This document shows positions 1 to 7,209 of a DNA stretch of 13,767 nt, piece after piece; the first letter of the stretch is position 1; the number at the start of each line of letters is the position of its first letter. The translations under genes were made by a program, and so were the position numbers. The notes beneath the pieces were generated by a model, which saw only the letters and a list, made by a program, of their open reading frames with translations, was not told the origin of the DNA and searched no databases. Source of the DNA: Campylobacterales bacterium (GTDB lineage Bacteria; Campylobacterota; Campylobacteria; Campylobacterales; QNZT01); NCBI GenBank assembly GCA_027081495.1, contig JALWKJ010000169.1, positions 1 to 13,767 on the forward strand, in the 5' to 3' direction.

Positions 1-2362
1 TTATCGCTTCTTTGACGCTTTGAGGGATATCGTCAAGATCGGTTTCATAATTTTTTTGAGGGATGATCGCCGTTTTTATTTTGGCTTTGTACGCGGCGAT
101 GAGTTTTTCTTTAAGACCTCCTATGGGAAGTACATCGCCTACAAGCGTCAATTCTCCGGTCATCGCGACATCCGAACGAACTTTTTTTTCAGAAAAAATC
201 GACGCCATAGCCGTTGCCATCGCTATTCCCGCGCTAGGCCCGTCTTTTTTTCTAGCTCCTTCGGGAACATGAATATGCAGATCGTATCTGCGATATATTT
301 CATTGATTTTCGGTTCTATTTCATCCTCTTTCTCTTTGACGGTTTTTGGGATAATTTCGGGATTTATTTCGAGTTTTTTTTCATCGATTAAGACTTTTAC
401 CACGCTTAACGCTATTCTTGCCGACTCTTTCATGACATCGCCTAGACTTCCGGTAAGCTGCATCACTCCTTTGCCTTCGATTTTTATGGCTTCGAGTTTA
501 AGCACATCTCCGCCTACCGCCGTCCATGCAAGACCGTTTACGACTCCGACTCGTCCCTCTTTTGGAACCGCTTCTATCGAAAAGATCTCTTTGTCGAGAT
601 ATTTATGCAGATTTTTAACGCTGATAGTCACTTTTTGCGTTTTTTCTTCAAGAATTTCTCTCGCCGCTTTTCTCATAATCTGCGCGATTCTTCTTCTGAG
701 ATTTCTAACTCCCGCCTCTCTGGTGTAGTTGGATATGATAAGTTCAAGCGCTCCATTTGATATATGAAACTCCGTATTTTTTAGGCCGTGTTTTTTGAGT
801 TCTTGCACAATCAGATATTTTCGCGCTATTTGAAACTTTTCATCCGGAGTATATGAGCTTAAAAATATAAACTCCATTCTATCTCTAAGAGGTGCGGGAA
901 TATATCCGACTTCGTTTGCGGTCGCGATAAATATGACTCTGCTTAGATCTATATTGAAGTTAAGATAGTAATCTCTAAAAGCTTGATTTTGTTCAGGATC
1001 CAAAATCTCCAAAAGTACGGCGGTAGGGTCTCCTCTGTGACTTCTTGCCACTTTGTCTATTTCGTCTAGCACGATTACCGGATCCATCTCTTTTGCTTCG
1101 ATAATTCCCTGTACGATTCGTCCGGGCATAGCGCCTATGTAAGTTCTTCTATGACCTCTTAGTTCGTTTACATCTTCCAATCCTCCAAGCGCGATTCGTA
1201 TGAGTTTTCTTTTTAACGCGGTGGCTATGGAGTTTGCAAGCGAAGTTTTACCCACGCCCGGAGGTCCCGCAAAGCAGATAATCTCCCCTTTGTAGTCTTT
1301 GTCCTTGATGCCTCTTTTCTCTTTTAGCTCTTTTACCGCAAAATACTCTTCTATCCGCTCTTTAGCCTTGGTGAGGGAGTAGTGATCTTTTTCAAGCTGT
1401 TTTTTTACTTCAAAAATATCGAGTCTTTTTTTTGAATATTTTCCAAAAGGTATATCCAGCACCCAGTCAAGATAACCCTGAATCAAGTTTGAATCCGCCG
1501 AATCGGGATGCATTCTCGCATATCGGTCTATCTGTTTTGAAATCTCTTTGTAAGCGTCTTTGCTCATGTATCGCTTTTTCGATTCGAGCTTTTTTTTGTA
1601 TTCGCCGATCTCTTCTTCTCTTTGAGTGTCGCCTCCTAACTCTTGTTGTATCTGTTTTAACTGTTCTTTTAAAAAGTACTCTTTATTTACTTTCTCGATC
1701 CGCGAGTGGACTTTTGATTTGATCTCTCTTTGAAGTTTGCTGGCTTTTATCTCTTCGGTGATGTACTCTATGAGTATAAAGAGCCTCTCTTCCAGGTTTG
1801 TTTGGATAAAGAGTCGGTAAGCCTGATCTTTTTTTAGTTTCAAAGTACTGGCTACTAGATCTACTATTCTATTCGGTTCATGATTTTCATCGATGGTTTT
1901 TAATAGATCGGGAGCGAAGAGATCGCTCGTTGTGGCAAGAGTTCTTATTTTCTCTCTTAGTATCTCAAGCGTCGCGTTTACTTTGAGTTCGTTATAGGGA
2001 TCTAGTTTTAGAACATCTACTATCGCTTCTAGCGGATCGTTTTTGACGGGTTTTAGTATAATTCCTTTTTCCAGTCCTTGAAACAAGATTTTTATACGCC
2101 CGTCGGGAAGCGCGACCTTTCTCATGATCGTGCCTATGACGCCGGCTTCGTATATGCCGTCAAAATCTCTTTCTCCTTCATGGGAAGGTTTTGAAGGAGT
2201 TATTAGAACCAGTGAATTTGCCTCCAGCGCTATATTTGCCGCTTCGACATTTTTTGGATCCGTCAAAAACACCGGCGAGATCATAAAAGGATAGAGAAAA
2301 AAAGCGTCCTCTACTATGATCGGAAGTTTTTCCGGAAATTGTCCATAATTGTTTAACTGCAT
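1..2362 (-). CDS. lon: ATP-dependent protease Lon (LonA), 3' end cut by window edge
   Basis: Cytoplasmic AAA+ serine protease that unfolds and degrades misfolded and regulatory proteins. The frame is open from ATG 2362-2360 to the edge and gives 787 residues; LonA is usually about 800, so only some 20 residues should be missing. Visible parts, in order: N-terminal substrate-binding domain starting MQLNNYGQFPEKLPIIVEDA, a coiled-coil stretch, Walker A GPPGVGKT with Lys at residue 372, Walker B VIVLDEID, the sensor segment FIATAN, and the protease domain with catalytic Ser710 in DGPSAG and Lys753 in GGLKEKL. The 43-residue spacing of the dyad equals that of E. coli Lon (S679/K722). A good ribosome site (AGAGGA) precedes the ATG. 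It lies 24 bp behind bamD, so the two are probably cotranscribed. I saw no separate heat-shock operator in the gap. Identity is very secure. Confidence 0.97.
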   Translation of the reverse strand, partial: MQLNNYGQFPEKLPIIVEDAFFLYPFMISPVFLTDPKNVEAANIALEANSLVLITPSKPSHEGERDFDGIYEAGVIGTIMRKVALPDGRIKILFQGLEKGIILKPVKNDPLEAIVDVLKLDPYNELKVNATLEILREKIRTLATTSDLFAPDLLKTIDENHEPNRIVDLVASTLKLKKDQAYRLFIQTNLEERLFILIEYITEEIKASKLQREIKSKVHSRIEKVNKEYFLKEQLKQIQQELGGDTQREEEIGEYKKKLESKKRYMSKDAYKEISKQIDRYARMHPDSADSNLIQGYLDWVLDIPFGKYSKKRLDIFEVKKQLEKDHYSLTKAKERIEEYFAVKELKEKRGIKDKDYKGEIICFAGPPGVGKTSLANSIATALKRKLIRIALGGLEDVNELRGHRRTYIGAMPGRIVQGIIEAKEMDPVIVLDEIDKVARSHRGDPTAVLLEILDPEQNQAFRDYYLNFNIDLSRVIFIATANEVGYIPAPLRDRMEFIFLSSYTPDEKFQIARKYLIVQELKKHGLKNTEFHISNGALELIISNYTREAGVRNLRRRIAQIMRKAAREILEEKTQKVTISVKNLHKYLDKEIFSIEAVPKEGRVGVVNGLAWTAVGGDVLKLEAIKIEGKGVMQLTGSLGDVMKESARIALSVVKVLIDEKKLEINPEIIPKTVKEKEDEIEPKINEIYRRYDLHIHVPEGARKKDGPSAGIAMATAMASIFSEKKVRSDVAMTGELTLVGDVLPIGGLKEKLIAAYKAKIKTAIIPQKNYETDLDDIPQSVKEAI

Positions 2363-2386
2363 ATTTTTCCTCTCTGTCTGTTAAGG

Positions 2387-3034
2387 TTATTGAAATATTT
2401 TTTCAAAAAGCGATTTGTCGCTAGTGGCGATAGGCGTATCTTTGAGCCAGGAATCGTTCACTTTTTGCATATAAATTTTAGCCGCTTTATCTTTGCCCAA
2501 TCTTTTGTAAAGCGAGGCTATATCTTTGTTTAGTATGAGTTGAGTTAGATAGAGTTTCGTTAAAATCGTCTCTACCATCGGATTGTAAAGGGAGTTTGGA
2601 AATTTTTGCAGATACTCTTTCGCTTCGCCGATCGTATCTATGAGGAGTTTTTGATTTCTTTTTGGATGTTTGAACTCTTTAAATCTCGATTTGATTTTGA
2701 GATATTTTAGATACTCGATATTTCTTCTTGTCGCAAACTTTTTTATATAGTTGTCAAGATAGAAGTTCGCCATAAGATACTCTTCGTCTTCAAGATGAGC
2801 GTTAAATAAAATCATCAGCGCCTCTTTCAAATAGGGTGAAGCGACATGTTCGCTCGCAAGGGAGGTGTATGCGTCGTCGGCTTTGTCTAAATTGCCCATA
2901 GAGACCGTTTTTAAAATCTCTTTGTACCAGTATGACCCCGGTTTGTTATATACCTGCGAGGATTGCTGTTTCGAAGAACAGCCTATGATAAAAAACACTA
3001 AAAAGAACGAAACCGCAAAATATCGAATTAACAT
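2387..3034 (-). CDS. bamD: Outer membrane assembly lipoprotein BamD
   Basis: TPR-type lipoprotein of the BAM complex, which inserts beta-barrel proteins into the outer membrane from its periplasmic face. The 215-residue product starts with a hydrophobic signal ending in FFIIGCSS, so the lipidated cysteine is Cys19. The mature part is helical, with tandem TPR-like pairs (for example ADDAYTSLASEH, AKEYLQKFPNSLYNP and ASLYKRLGKDKAAKIYMQ), and the length is normal for the family. The frame extends one codon further to a TTG at 3037, but AAGGAG lies 7 nt before the ATG at 3034, so I chose that start. lon follows 24 bp downstream, and fliW is divergent. The same bamD–lon pairing next to fliW–proC is what I remember from C. 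jejuni. The family call rests on the lipobox, TPR pattern and synteny; no single residue is diagnostic. Confidence 0.85.
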   Translation of the reverse strand: MLIRYFAVSFFLVFFIIGCSSKQQSSQVYNKPGSYWYKEILKTVSMGNLDKADDAYTSLASEHVASPYLKEALMILFNAHLEDEEYLMANFYLDNYIKKFATRRNIEYLKYLKIKSRFKEFKHPKRNQKLLIDTIGEAKEYLQKFPNSLYNPMVETILTKLYLTQLILNKDIASLYKRLGKDKAAKIYMQKVNDSWLKDTPIATSDKSLFEKIFQ

Positions 3035-3116
3035 CAATTTTCTCCTTGTTTGACAAATAATTTTACCTGAATCTATGTTACTTTTCTCTAAAATAGCCGA
3101 TATTATTACACTTGTT

Positions 3117-3130
3117 CTTAACTAGTTAAG
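3117..3130. promoter_or_regulatory. Perfect 14-bp palindrome in the divergent bamD/fliW promoter region
   Basis: CTTAACTAGTTAAG reads the same on both strands and lies between the two divergent starts. On the plus strand its TTAACT half matches a -35 box at 4 of 6 positions, 17 bp before TATATT at 3141-3146. On the minus strand the same half-site is 18 bp before a TAATAT at 3105-3100. It could be an operator acting on both directions, or simply a pair of back-to-back -35 elements. No regulator can be named from the sequence. Confidence 0.45.
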
Positions 3131-3146
3131 GTTTGTGTTGTATATT
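3118..3146 (+). promoter_or_regulatory. Candidate promoter of fliW–proC
   Basis: A TTAACT (-35-like) and a TATATT (-10-like) are separated by 17 bp, and the -10 ends 26 bp before the fliW ATG. The ribosome site AAGGAGG follows just before the ATG at 3173. The elements fit a sigma-70 promoter only moderately. A GCCGATAT further upstream at 3096-3103 resembles a flagellar sigma-28 -10 box but has no TAAA at the expected distance. Confidence 0.4.
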
Positions 3147-3172
3147 TTATTTTAAATGTCTAAGGAGGGCGC

Positions 3173-3541
3173 ATGAAAATAAAAGCCGTCTCGCCTATTT
3201 TTGGATTTGAGAAGATAAAAGAGTATTCAATCGATAAAATAGACGATTTTTTTTCTATTTTAAGCGCCGACGATATCTCTTTTACGCTGATTAATCCAAA
3301 AAAGCTAAGAGAGTACGATTTTGAAATACCGTCGTTTTACAAAGAGTTGTTAAATTATCCCGACGATAAAATTACGCCTTATTGCATAGTCGTTTTACAA
3401 AATCCGCTCGAAGAGTCCGCAATAAATTTTTTAGCGCCGATTTTGATAAACGAAGAGAAAAAAGTCCTCGTTCAAGTAGCGCTGGATGAAAATAGATATA
3501 GCGATTATCTGATTGCCGATAAGATAAAAAGGTATCTTTAA
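3173..3541 (+). CDS. fliW: Flagellar assembly factor FliW
   Basis: Small cytoplasmic protein that binds the global RNA-binding regulator CsrA and, in other bacteria, flagellin, coupling flagellin levels to CsrA activity. The 122-residue product has the family pattern: an N-terminal strand plus PIFGFEKIKEY, the central FTLINPKKLREYDFEIP (residues 37-53, usual form LINPF...YEFEI), and NFLAPILIN (85-93), the hallmark NLxAPIvIN segment. AAGGAGG sits 5 bp before the ATG. The TAA is directly followed by the ATG of proC with no base between, so the two are translated together. The fliW–proC pair with divergent bamD–lon is conserved in Campylobacterota as I recall. No csrA or flagellin gene is in the window. 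Confidence 0.93.
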   Translation: MKIKAVSPIFGFEKIKEYSIDKIDDFFSILSADDISFTLINPKKLREYDFEIPSFYKELLNYPDDKITPYCIVVLQNPLEESAINFLAPILINEEKKVLVQVALDENRYSDYLIADKIKRYL

Positions 3542-4312
3542 ATGATTAACAATATATCCATACTCGGAAGCGGTAAAATGGCGGCTTCTATTATCAAGGG
3601 CGTTTGCAAAAGTTATGAAACCGAAGTGATCGCTAGAGATCAAAATAGACTCGATGAGCTTAAAGATGAGTTCAAAGACGATATTTCGGTATTTAGACTA
3701 CATAACGGTTTTGATATCGAGGGTAAAAATATTATTTTATGCGTTAAACCTCACGCTCTTGAAGAGGTCGCTTCAAAACTTCAAGGAAAGGCGAATTCTC
3801 TTCTTTCCGTAATGGCGGGAGTATCTTTGGAGAAGCTCGGGTTTAACATAGACGCCGCGCATACCCTTCGAGCTATGCCCAATTTAGCAGCTACTTACGG
3901 TAAATCAATGACTACGATTTGCGGCGATGAAACATTTAAAGACGAAGCGTTAAGAATCTGTAGTACTTTTGGCGGAGCATTATGGCTTGGAAGCGAAAAA
4001 GAGATAGATATCGCTACCGCTCTTGCGGGAAGCGGACCGGCGTTTTTGGCAATCGTCGCGGAAGCTTTAAGCGATGCGGCCGTAAAAGAGGGGCTTAAAA
4101 GGGAAGATGCGAAAATTTTGACTCAAGGACTTTTTGAAGGATTTGCGCCTCTTTTAAAAGATAACCATCCGTCGCTTTTAAAAGAGGCCGTTATGAGCCC
4201 GGGCGGAACGACGGCTGCCGGCGTATGCGCGCTTGAGGAGAGATCCGTAAGAGACGCTTTTATAAAGGCGATTCATTTTGCCTATGAGCGAGCCAGGGAA
4301 TTAAAAGGATAG
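3542..4312 (+). CDS. proC: Pyrroline-5-carboxylate reductase
   Basis: Catalyses the last step of proline synthesis, NAD(P)H-dependent reduction of 1-pyrroline-5-carboxylate to L-proline, in the cytoplasm. The 256-residue product has the Rossmann start ISILGSGKMA (residues 5-14), VKPHALEEV, the RAMPN segment (110-114), and the C-terminal dimerisation/active-site region SGPAF (164-168) followed by the family signature MSPGGTTAAG at 218-227. The length is a little below the usual 260-275. The ATG abuts the fliW stop codon. AAAAGG within the fliW end gives a ribosome site 9 bp upstream, so translation is probably coupled to fliW. A strong hairpin follows the stop. The identity is secure. Confidence 0.95.
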   Translation: MINNISILGSGKMAASIIKGVCKSYETEVIARDQNRLDELKDEFKDDISVFRLHNGFDIEGKNIILCVKPHALEEVASKLQGKANSLLSVMAGVSLEKLGFNIDAAHTLRAMPNLAATYGKSMTTICGDETFKDEALRICSTFGGALWLGSEKEIDIATALAGSGPAFLAIVAEALSDAAVKEGLKREDAKILTQGLFEGFAPLLKDNHPSLLKEAVMSPGGTTAAGVCALEERSVRDAFIKAIHFAYERARELKG

Positions 4313-4320
4313 AGCGGAGC

Positions 4321-4349
4321 GCCGCAAAAGAAAATCTCTCTTTTGCGGC
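4321..4349. terminator. Hairpin between convergent proC and the DUF465 gene
   Basis: GCCGCAAAAGA (4321-4331) pairs perfectly with TCTTTTGCGGC (4339-4349) around a 7-nt loop. This 11-bp stem begins 8 bp after the proC stop and ends 8 bp before the stop of the opposing gene. No clean T-run follows on either strand, so it may work as a weak bidirectional terminator or a 3'-end stabiliser. Confidence 0.65.
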
Positions 4350-4357
4350 ATGAAAAT

Positions 4358-4585
4358 CTAAAGATTATGTTCTTTTTTATACTCCATGATCATTCGGTAC
4401 GCTTCGTCTTTTAGTTTTAACTTCTCTTTTTTAAGAGTTTCGAGTTCATAATCGCTTATATGTTCTCTTCCCTCTTCGGCTTCGGTTATTTTATCGTCGA
4501 GTTCATTGTGTTTTTCGAAGATTCTCGCGAAGTGGGCGTTTTGGGTTTTTAGTTTTGAGATGATATCTCTGTATTCATGTAACAT
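4358..4585 (-). CDS. YdcH/DUF465 family small protein
   Basis: A 75-residue, highly charged, all-helical protein. It has the DUF465 pattern: an N-terminal MLHEYRDIISKLK, a middle FEKHNELDDKITEAEEG, and the typical second helix LKKEKLKLKDEAYRMI with a short basic tail. It probably forms an antiparallel helical hairpin or coiled coil, and it is likely cytoplasmic. The biochemical role of the family is not known to me. AGGAGA lies 5 bp before the ATG. It follows argJ by 42 bp on the same strand and probably ends the rpmB–channel–argJ operon, closed by the hairpin at 4321-4349. Confidence 0.85.
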   Translation of the reverse strand: MLHEYRDIISKLKTQNAHFARIFEKHNELDDKITEAEEGREHISDYELETLKKEKLKLKDEAYRMIMEYKKEHNL

Positions 4586-4627
4586 GAAGTTCTCCTGATT
4601 ATTTTTAGTACAAATCTATTTTAACAT

Positions 4628-5815
4628 TTAAGTTCTGTAATCAGCATTAATCTTTACATAATCATAACTTAGATCGCATCCGTAACTCGTATGTGAAAAT
4701 TCGCCGATTCCAAGATCGCATGAGATTTTGAAACTCTCTTTTTCCAAAATCGATACGGCAAGCTTCTCTTTTTCTTTGTCAAGCGTTGGAGACTCTTTTG
4801 AATAAACGACTAAATCATCGTATTTTATGGTTAGTTTTTCTTCATCGCATTCGCTCACGCTCGCGCCGATTGTCGAAGCGATTCTCCCCCAGTTGGGATC
4901 TTCTCCAAAAAGAGCCGTTTTTACGAGAAGAGAGTTGCTGAGATTTTTTGAAATCTTTTTCGCTTCATCTTTCGACTTCGCCCCTTTTACTTCAAACGCG
5001 ACGACTTTGTTTGATCCTTCGCCGTCTTTTAGTATCATCATAGAAAATTCATAAGTTAAAAGATTAAGAGCGTATGCAAACGCCTCTTTATCGTAAGCGC
5101 CGCTTTTTTGACTGCTTAAAAGCATAACCGTATCGTTTGTGGACATGTCGCCGTCAACGCTTATATTGTTAAAAGATCGATCGACGCTCTCTTTTAAAAG
5201 TTCGTCCATGTCTTCTTTTTCGATTGCCGCGTCGGTTACGATAAAACATAGCATCGTAGCCATCGAGGGATTTATCATTCCCGCACCCTTGCAGATACCG
5301 GCTATTTGAAAACTTTTACCCTCTTCAAGCTCCACTTTAAAGCCGAGCTCTTTTTCAAAGCTGTCGGTTGTCATGATGGCTTTTGCCGCTTTGTTTGAGT
5401 TTTTTGCGTTAAAATCGAATTTTTCAAAAGAAGAGGCTATTTTTGAGACGGGAAGCCGATAGCCTATAACGCCGGTCGAACTCATGACGGGATTTGTTAG
5501 GGGGATCTTTTTTTGGAGGATTTCAAAAAGCCGCCGTATATCTTCAATCCCTTTTTTACCCGTCATCGCGTTAGCGTTTTTTGAATTTATCAAAATAAAA
5601 TCCGTTTTAAAATCTTTCGGATATCGGCGGTAATGTTTTATGGGCGCGGCGGGGAGGGAATTTTTAGTAAAAACCGATGAGATTAAGCACGGTTTTTCGC
5701 TTCTTATAAAGGCTACATCTTCACCGCCGTCACTTTTAAGTCCGACGCTGACGCCATCGCAGAAAAAACCTTCTACCTTGGATAGGGAATCTTTTAGGGG
5801 AAAAATTTCAAACAT
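4628..5815 (-). CDS. argJ: Bifunctional glutamate N-acetyltransferase / ornithine acetyltransferase ArgJ
   Basis: Arginine synthesis enzyme that moves the acetyl group from N-acetylornithine to glutamate, so the acetyl group is recycled; some members also make N-acetylglutamate from acetyl-CoA. The 395-residue precursor is a self-cleaving Ntn-type protein. KGAGM (176-180) and NPSMATMLCF (182-191) place the cleavage between Ala186 and the nucleophile Thr187, giving a beta chain of about 209 residues. Further family blocks are NSKNANAMTG (77-86), MSSTGVIG (111-118) and FGEDPNWGRI. The ATG overlaps the stop codon of the upstream potassium channel by one base pair of codons (TAATG), so translation is coupled. 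Whether it has the second, acetyl-CoA-dependent activity cannot be judged from sequence. Confidence 0.96.
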   Translation of the reverse strand: MFEIFPLKDSLSKVEGFFCDGVSVGLKSDGGEDVAFIRSEKPCLISSVFTKNSLPAAPIKHYRRYPKDFKTDFILINSKNANAMTGKKGIEDIRRLFEILQKKIPLTNPVMSSTGVIGYRLPVSKIASSFEKFDFNAKNSNKAAKAIMTTDSFEKELGFKVELEEGKSFQIAGICKGAGMINPSMATMLCFIVTDAAIEKEDMDELLKESVDRSFNNISVDGDMSTNDTVMLLSSQKSGAYDKEAFAYALNLLTYEFSMMILKDGEGSNKVVAFEVKGAKSKDEAKKISKNLSNSLLVKTALFGEDPNWGRIASTIGASVSECDEEKLTIKYDDLVVYSKESPTLDKEKEKLAVSILEKESFKISCDLGIGEFSHTSYGCDLSYDYVKINADYRT

Positions 5816-6939
5816 TATCTACTCTCCTTGGGGCGCTCTTTCTTTCGCGCTATTTTTTTTGCGACTCTTATGCTCTCGCCGCTTCCTATGAGCATGAGTT
5901 TTGAGCCTAAAGTTATGATCGTCTCTTCGCTTGGCATAGGAATAAAATTGTTTTTATCGTCTCGAATACCGACTATATTTACTTTGACAAAACTTGGAAA
6001 ATTTACATCTTTTAGTTTTTTATAAAGCATCCATGAATGACTTGGAATTTTTATCTCTTCTATATCGAGAGGAGTATCTTTTTTATATAAAAACTGTTCA
6101 AGTATATTTTCCATCTCCGGTCGCTGGCTGATGGCGCTCATTCGTTGAGCCATGAGCTTGGTGGGAGAGACGACGCTGTCCGCTCCGAGTTTTTTTAGTT
6201 TTTCGATATCGCTTATTGTCTTTGCGTTTGTAAGTATAAAGTATGGACGACGGCGTTTTATCTCTTTTTCATGAAGTCTTGCGGATGCTATGACGGCGAT
6301 ATTGTCGGCGATATTTTGAGAGAGAGTTATGATGCCTTTTGCGCTTGAGAGGTGCGCTTTTGCCAGCGCTATTTCGGTATGGGGTTCTTCTTGCACAAAG
6401 TAGGGATAGTTATAATTTTTTGCGATTTCTTCAAGGTTCTCGCTGGGATCGACGACTACAAACGGTATATGATTTTCTCGAAACTGTTTTGTAAGCTGTA
6501 TCGTAAATTCGTTGTGATTGCATATGACATAATGGTTTTTAAGTCTTGCGATATCATAAAGCATCGATCTCTCCTTTAATATCTTTAATAATTCTCCCTT
6601 ATTTAAAACATCCACCAAAATACCTACGGAAAATGAGAAAATCCCAAATCCCAAAATTATAAGCATAATCGTAAAAAGCCGCCCGGCGTCGGAAATCGGC
6701 GATATTTCGCCAAAACCCACGGTCGTAAATGTGATCCCCGTTTGGTAAATAGCGTCCATCAATGAAAAATCATCGATGATTATGTATCCGAGAGTCCCCG
6801 CCATCATAATCAAAACCGTTAAAATAAGAGGAAGCCTAAACGGCGCTAATTGTAGATAAAGTTCCGTGTTAAGATCTATCTGAGGTTTTTTCGGTTCGCG
6901 CCAATGGAGAAACTTTTTTATCTTTTTAACCGGCTTCAA
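5815..6939 (-). CDS. Two-helix potassium channel with cytoplasmic RCK domain
   Basis: Inner-membrane K+ channel subunit, 374 residues, expected to work as a tetramer. Order: basic N-terminus (1-20), TM1 about 36-56, pore helix and selectivity filter TVGFGE (73-78), TM2 about 88-112, RCK N-lobe about 136-265, RCK C-lobe (TrkA-C like) about 290-360, basic tail. The filter is GFGE rather than the commoner GYGD. The nucleotide-binding loop normally GxGxxG reads VICNHNEFTIQL, so the usual glycines are absent and classic NAD binding looks unlikely. Translation starts at TTG 6939: AGGAGG lies 5 bp upstream and there is no nearby ATG. The gene follows rpmB and overlaps argJ. H. pylori has a related channel (HpKchA) next to rpmB, as I recall. 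Confidence 0.92.
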   Translation of the reverse strand: MKPVKKIKKFLHWREPKKPQIDLNTELYLQLAPFRLPLILTVLIMMAGTLGYIIIDDFSLMDAIYQTGITFTTVGFGEISPISDAGRLFTIMLIILGFGIFSFSVGILVDVLNKGELLKILKERSMLYDIARLKNHYVICNHNEFTIQLTKQFRENHIPFVVVDPSENLEEIAKNYNYPYFVQEEPHTEIALAKAHLSSAKGIITLSQNIADNIAVIASARLHEKEIKRRRPYFILTNAKTISDIEKLKKLGADSVVSPTKLMAQRMSAISQRPEMENILEQFLYKKDTPLDIEEIKIPSHSWMLYKKLKDVNFPSFVKVNIVGIRDDKNNFIPMPSEETIITLGSKLMLIGSGESIRVAKKIARKKERPKESR

Positions 6940-6964
6940 AAAATCCTCCTACTGGCGTGGTCTG

Positions 6965-6995
6965 CTCATACCTTCGTACAATATGAAGCTATGAG
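6965..6995 (-). other. Intercistronic hairpin between rpmB and the potassium channel gene
   Basis: The 11-nt arms CTCATACCTTC (6965-6975) and GAAGCTATGAG (6985-6995) pair at 10 of 11 positions around a 9-nt loop. The hairpin lies 19 bp after the rpmB stop, without a T-run. It could be a leaky attenuator or an RNA processing/stability element that lowers channel output relative to the ribosomal protein. It leaves the channel's AGGAGG free. Confidence 0.5.
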
Positions 6996-7014
6996 TCTAT
7001 GTGAAAGGGGAGAG

Positions 7015-7209
7015 TTATTGATTTGCCTTTTTTCTCATCGTTCTTAGCTCTTTTGCCGATACTTTTATTTTCTTTTTTGTACCGTCTTCAAGAGTTATTC
7101 TTACTGTCCTTAGATTTGGCAAAAATCTCCTTTTTGTTTTATTTTGAGCATGACTTACATTGTTTCCGGTCATAGGACCCTTACCGCTTATCTGGCATTT
7201 TCTTGACAT
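7015..7209 (-). CDS. rpmB: 50S ribosomal protein L28
   Basis: Small basic protein of the large ribosomal subunit. From ATG 7209 the product is 64 residues, the usual size for this phylum, with the diagnostic KGPMTGNNVSHAQNKTKRRF (residues 10-29), LPNLRTVRITLEDGT, and the end LRTMRKKANQ. It has its own ribosome site, AAAGGA at 7221-7216, 6 bp before the ATG. There is no in-frame stop between the upstream metallopeptidase and this ATG, so it is also the last 64 codons of that longer frame. I take independent initiation at 7209 as the main product because size, start and ribosome site all fit. The channel gene follows 75 bp downstream. Confidence 0.95.
   Translation of the reverse strand: MSRKCQISGKGPMTGNNVSHAQNKTKRRFLPNLRTVRITLEDGTKKKIKVSAKELRTMRKKANQ

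Noticed and set aside
303..728. 141-residue open frame on the plus strand
   Set aside because: It lies wholly antisense to lon, is a low-complexity Ser/Phe/Leu-rich translation, and has no ribosome site; lon is certain on the other strand.
3096..3103. GCCGATAT as a flagellar sigma-28 -10 box for fliW
   Set aside because: The required TAAA is absent 15 bp upstream (GTTA there), and a sigma-70-like promoter nearer the gene explains expression.
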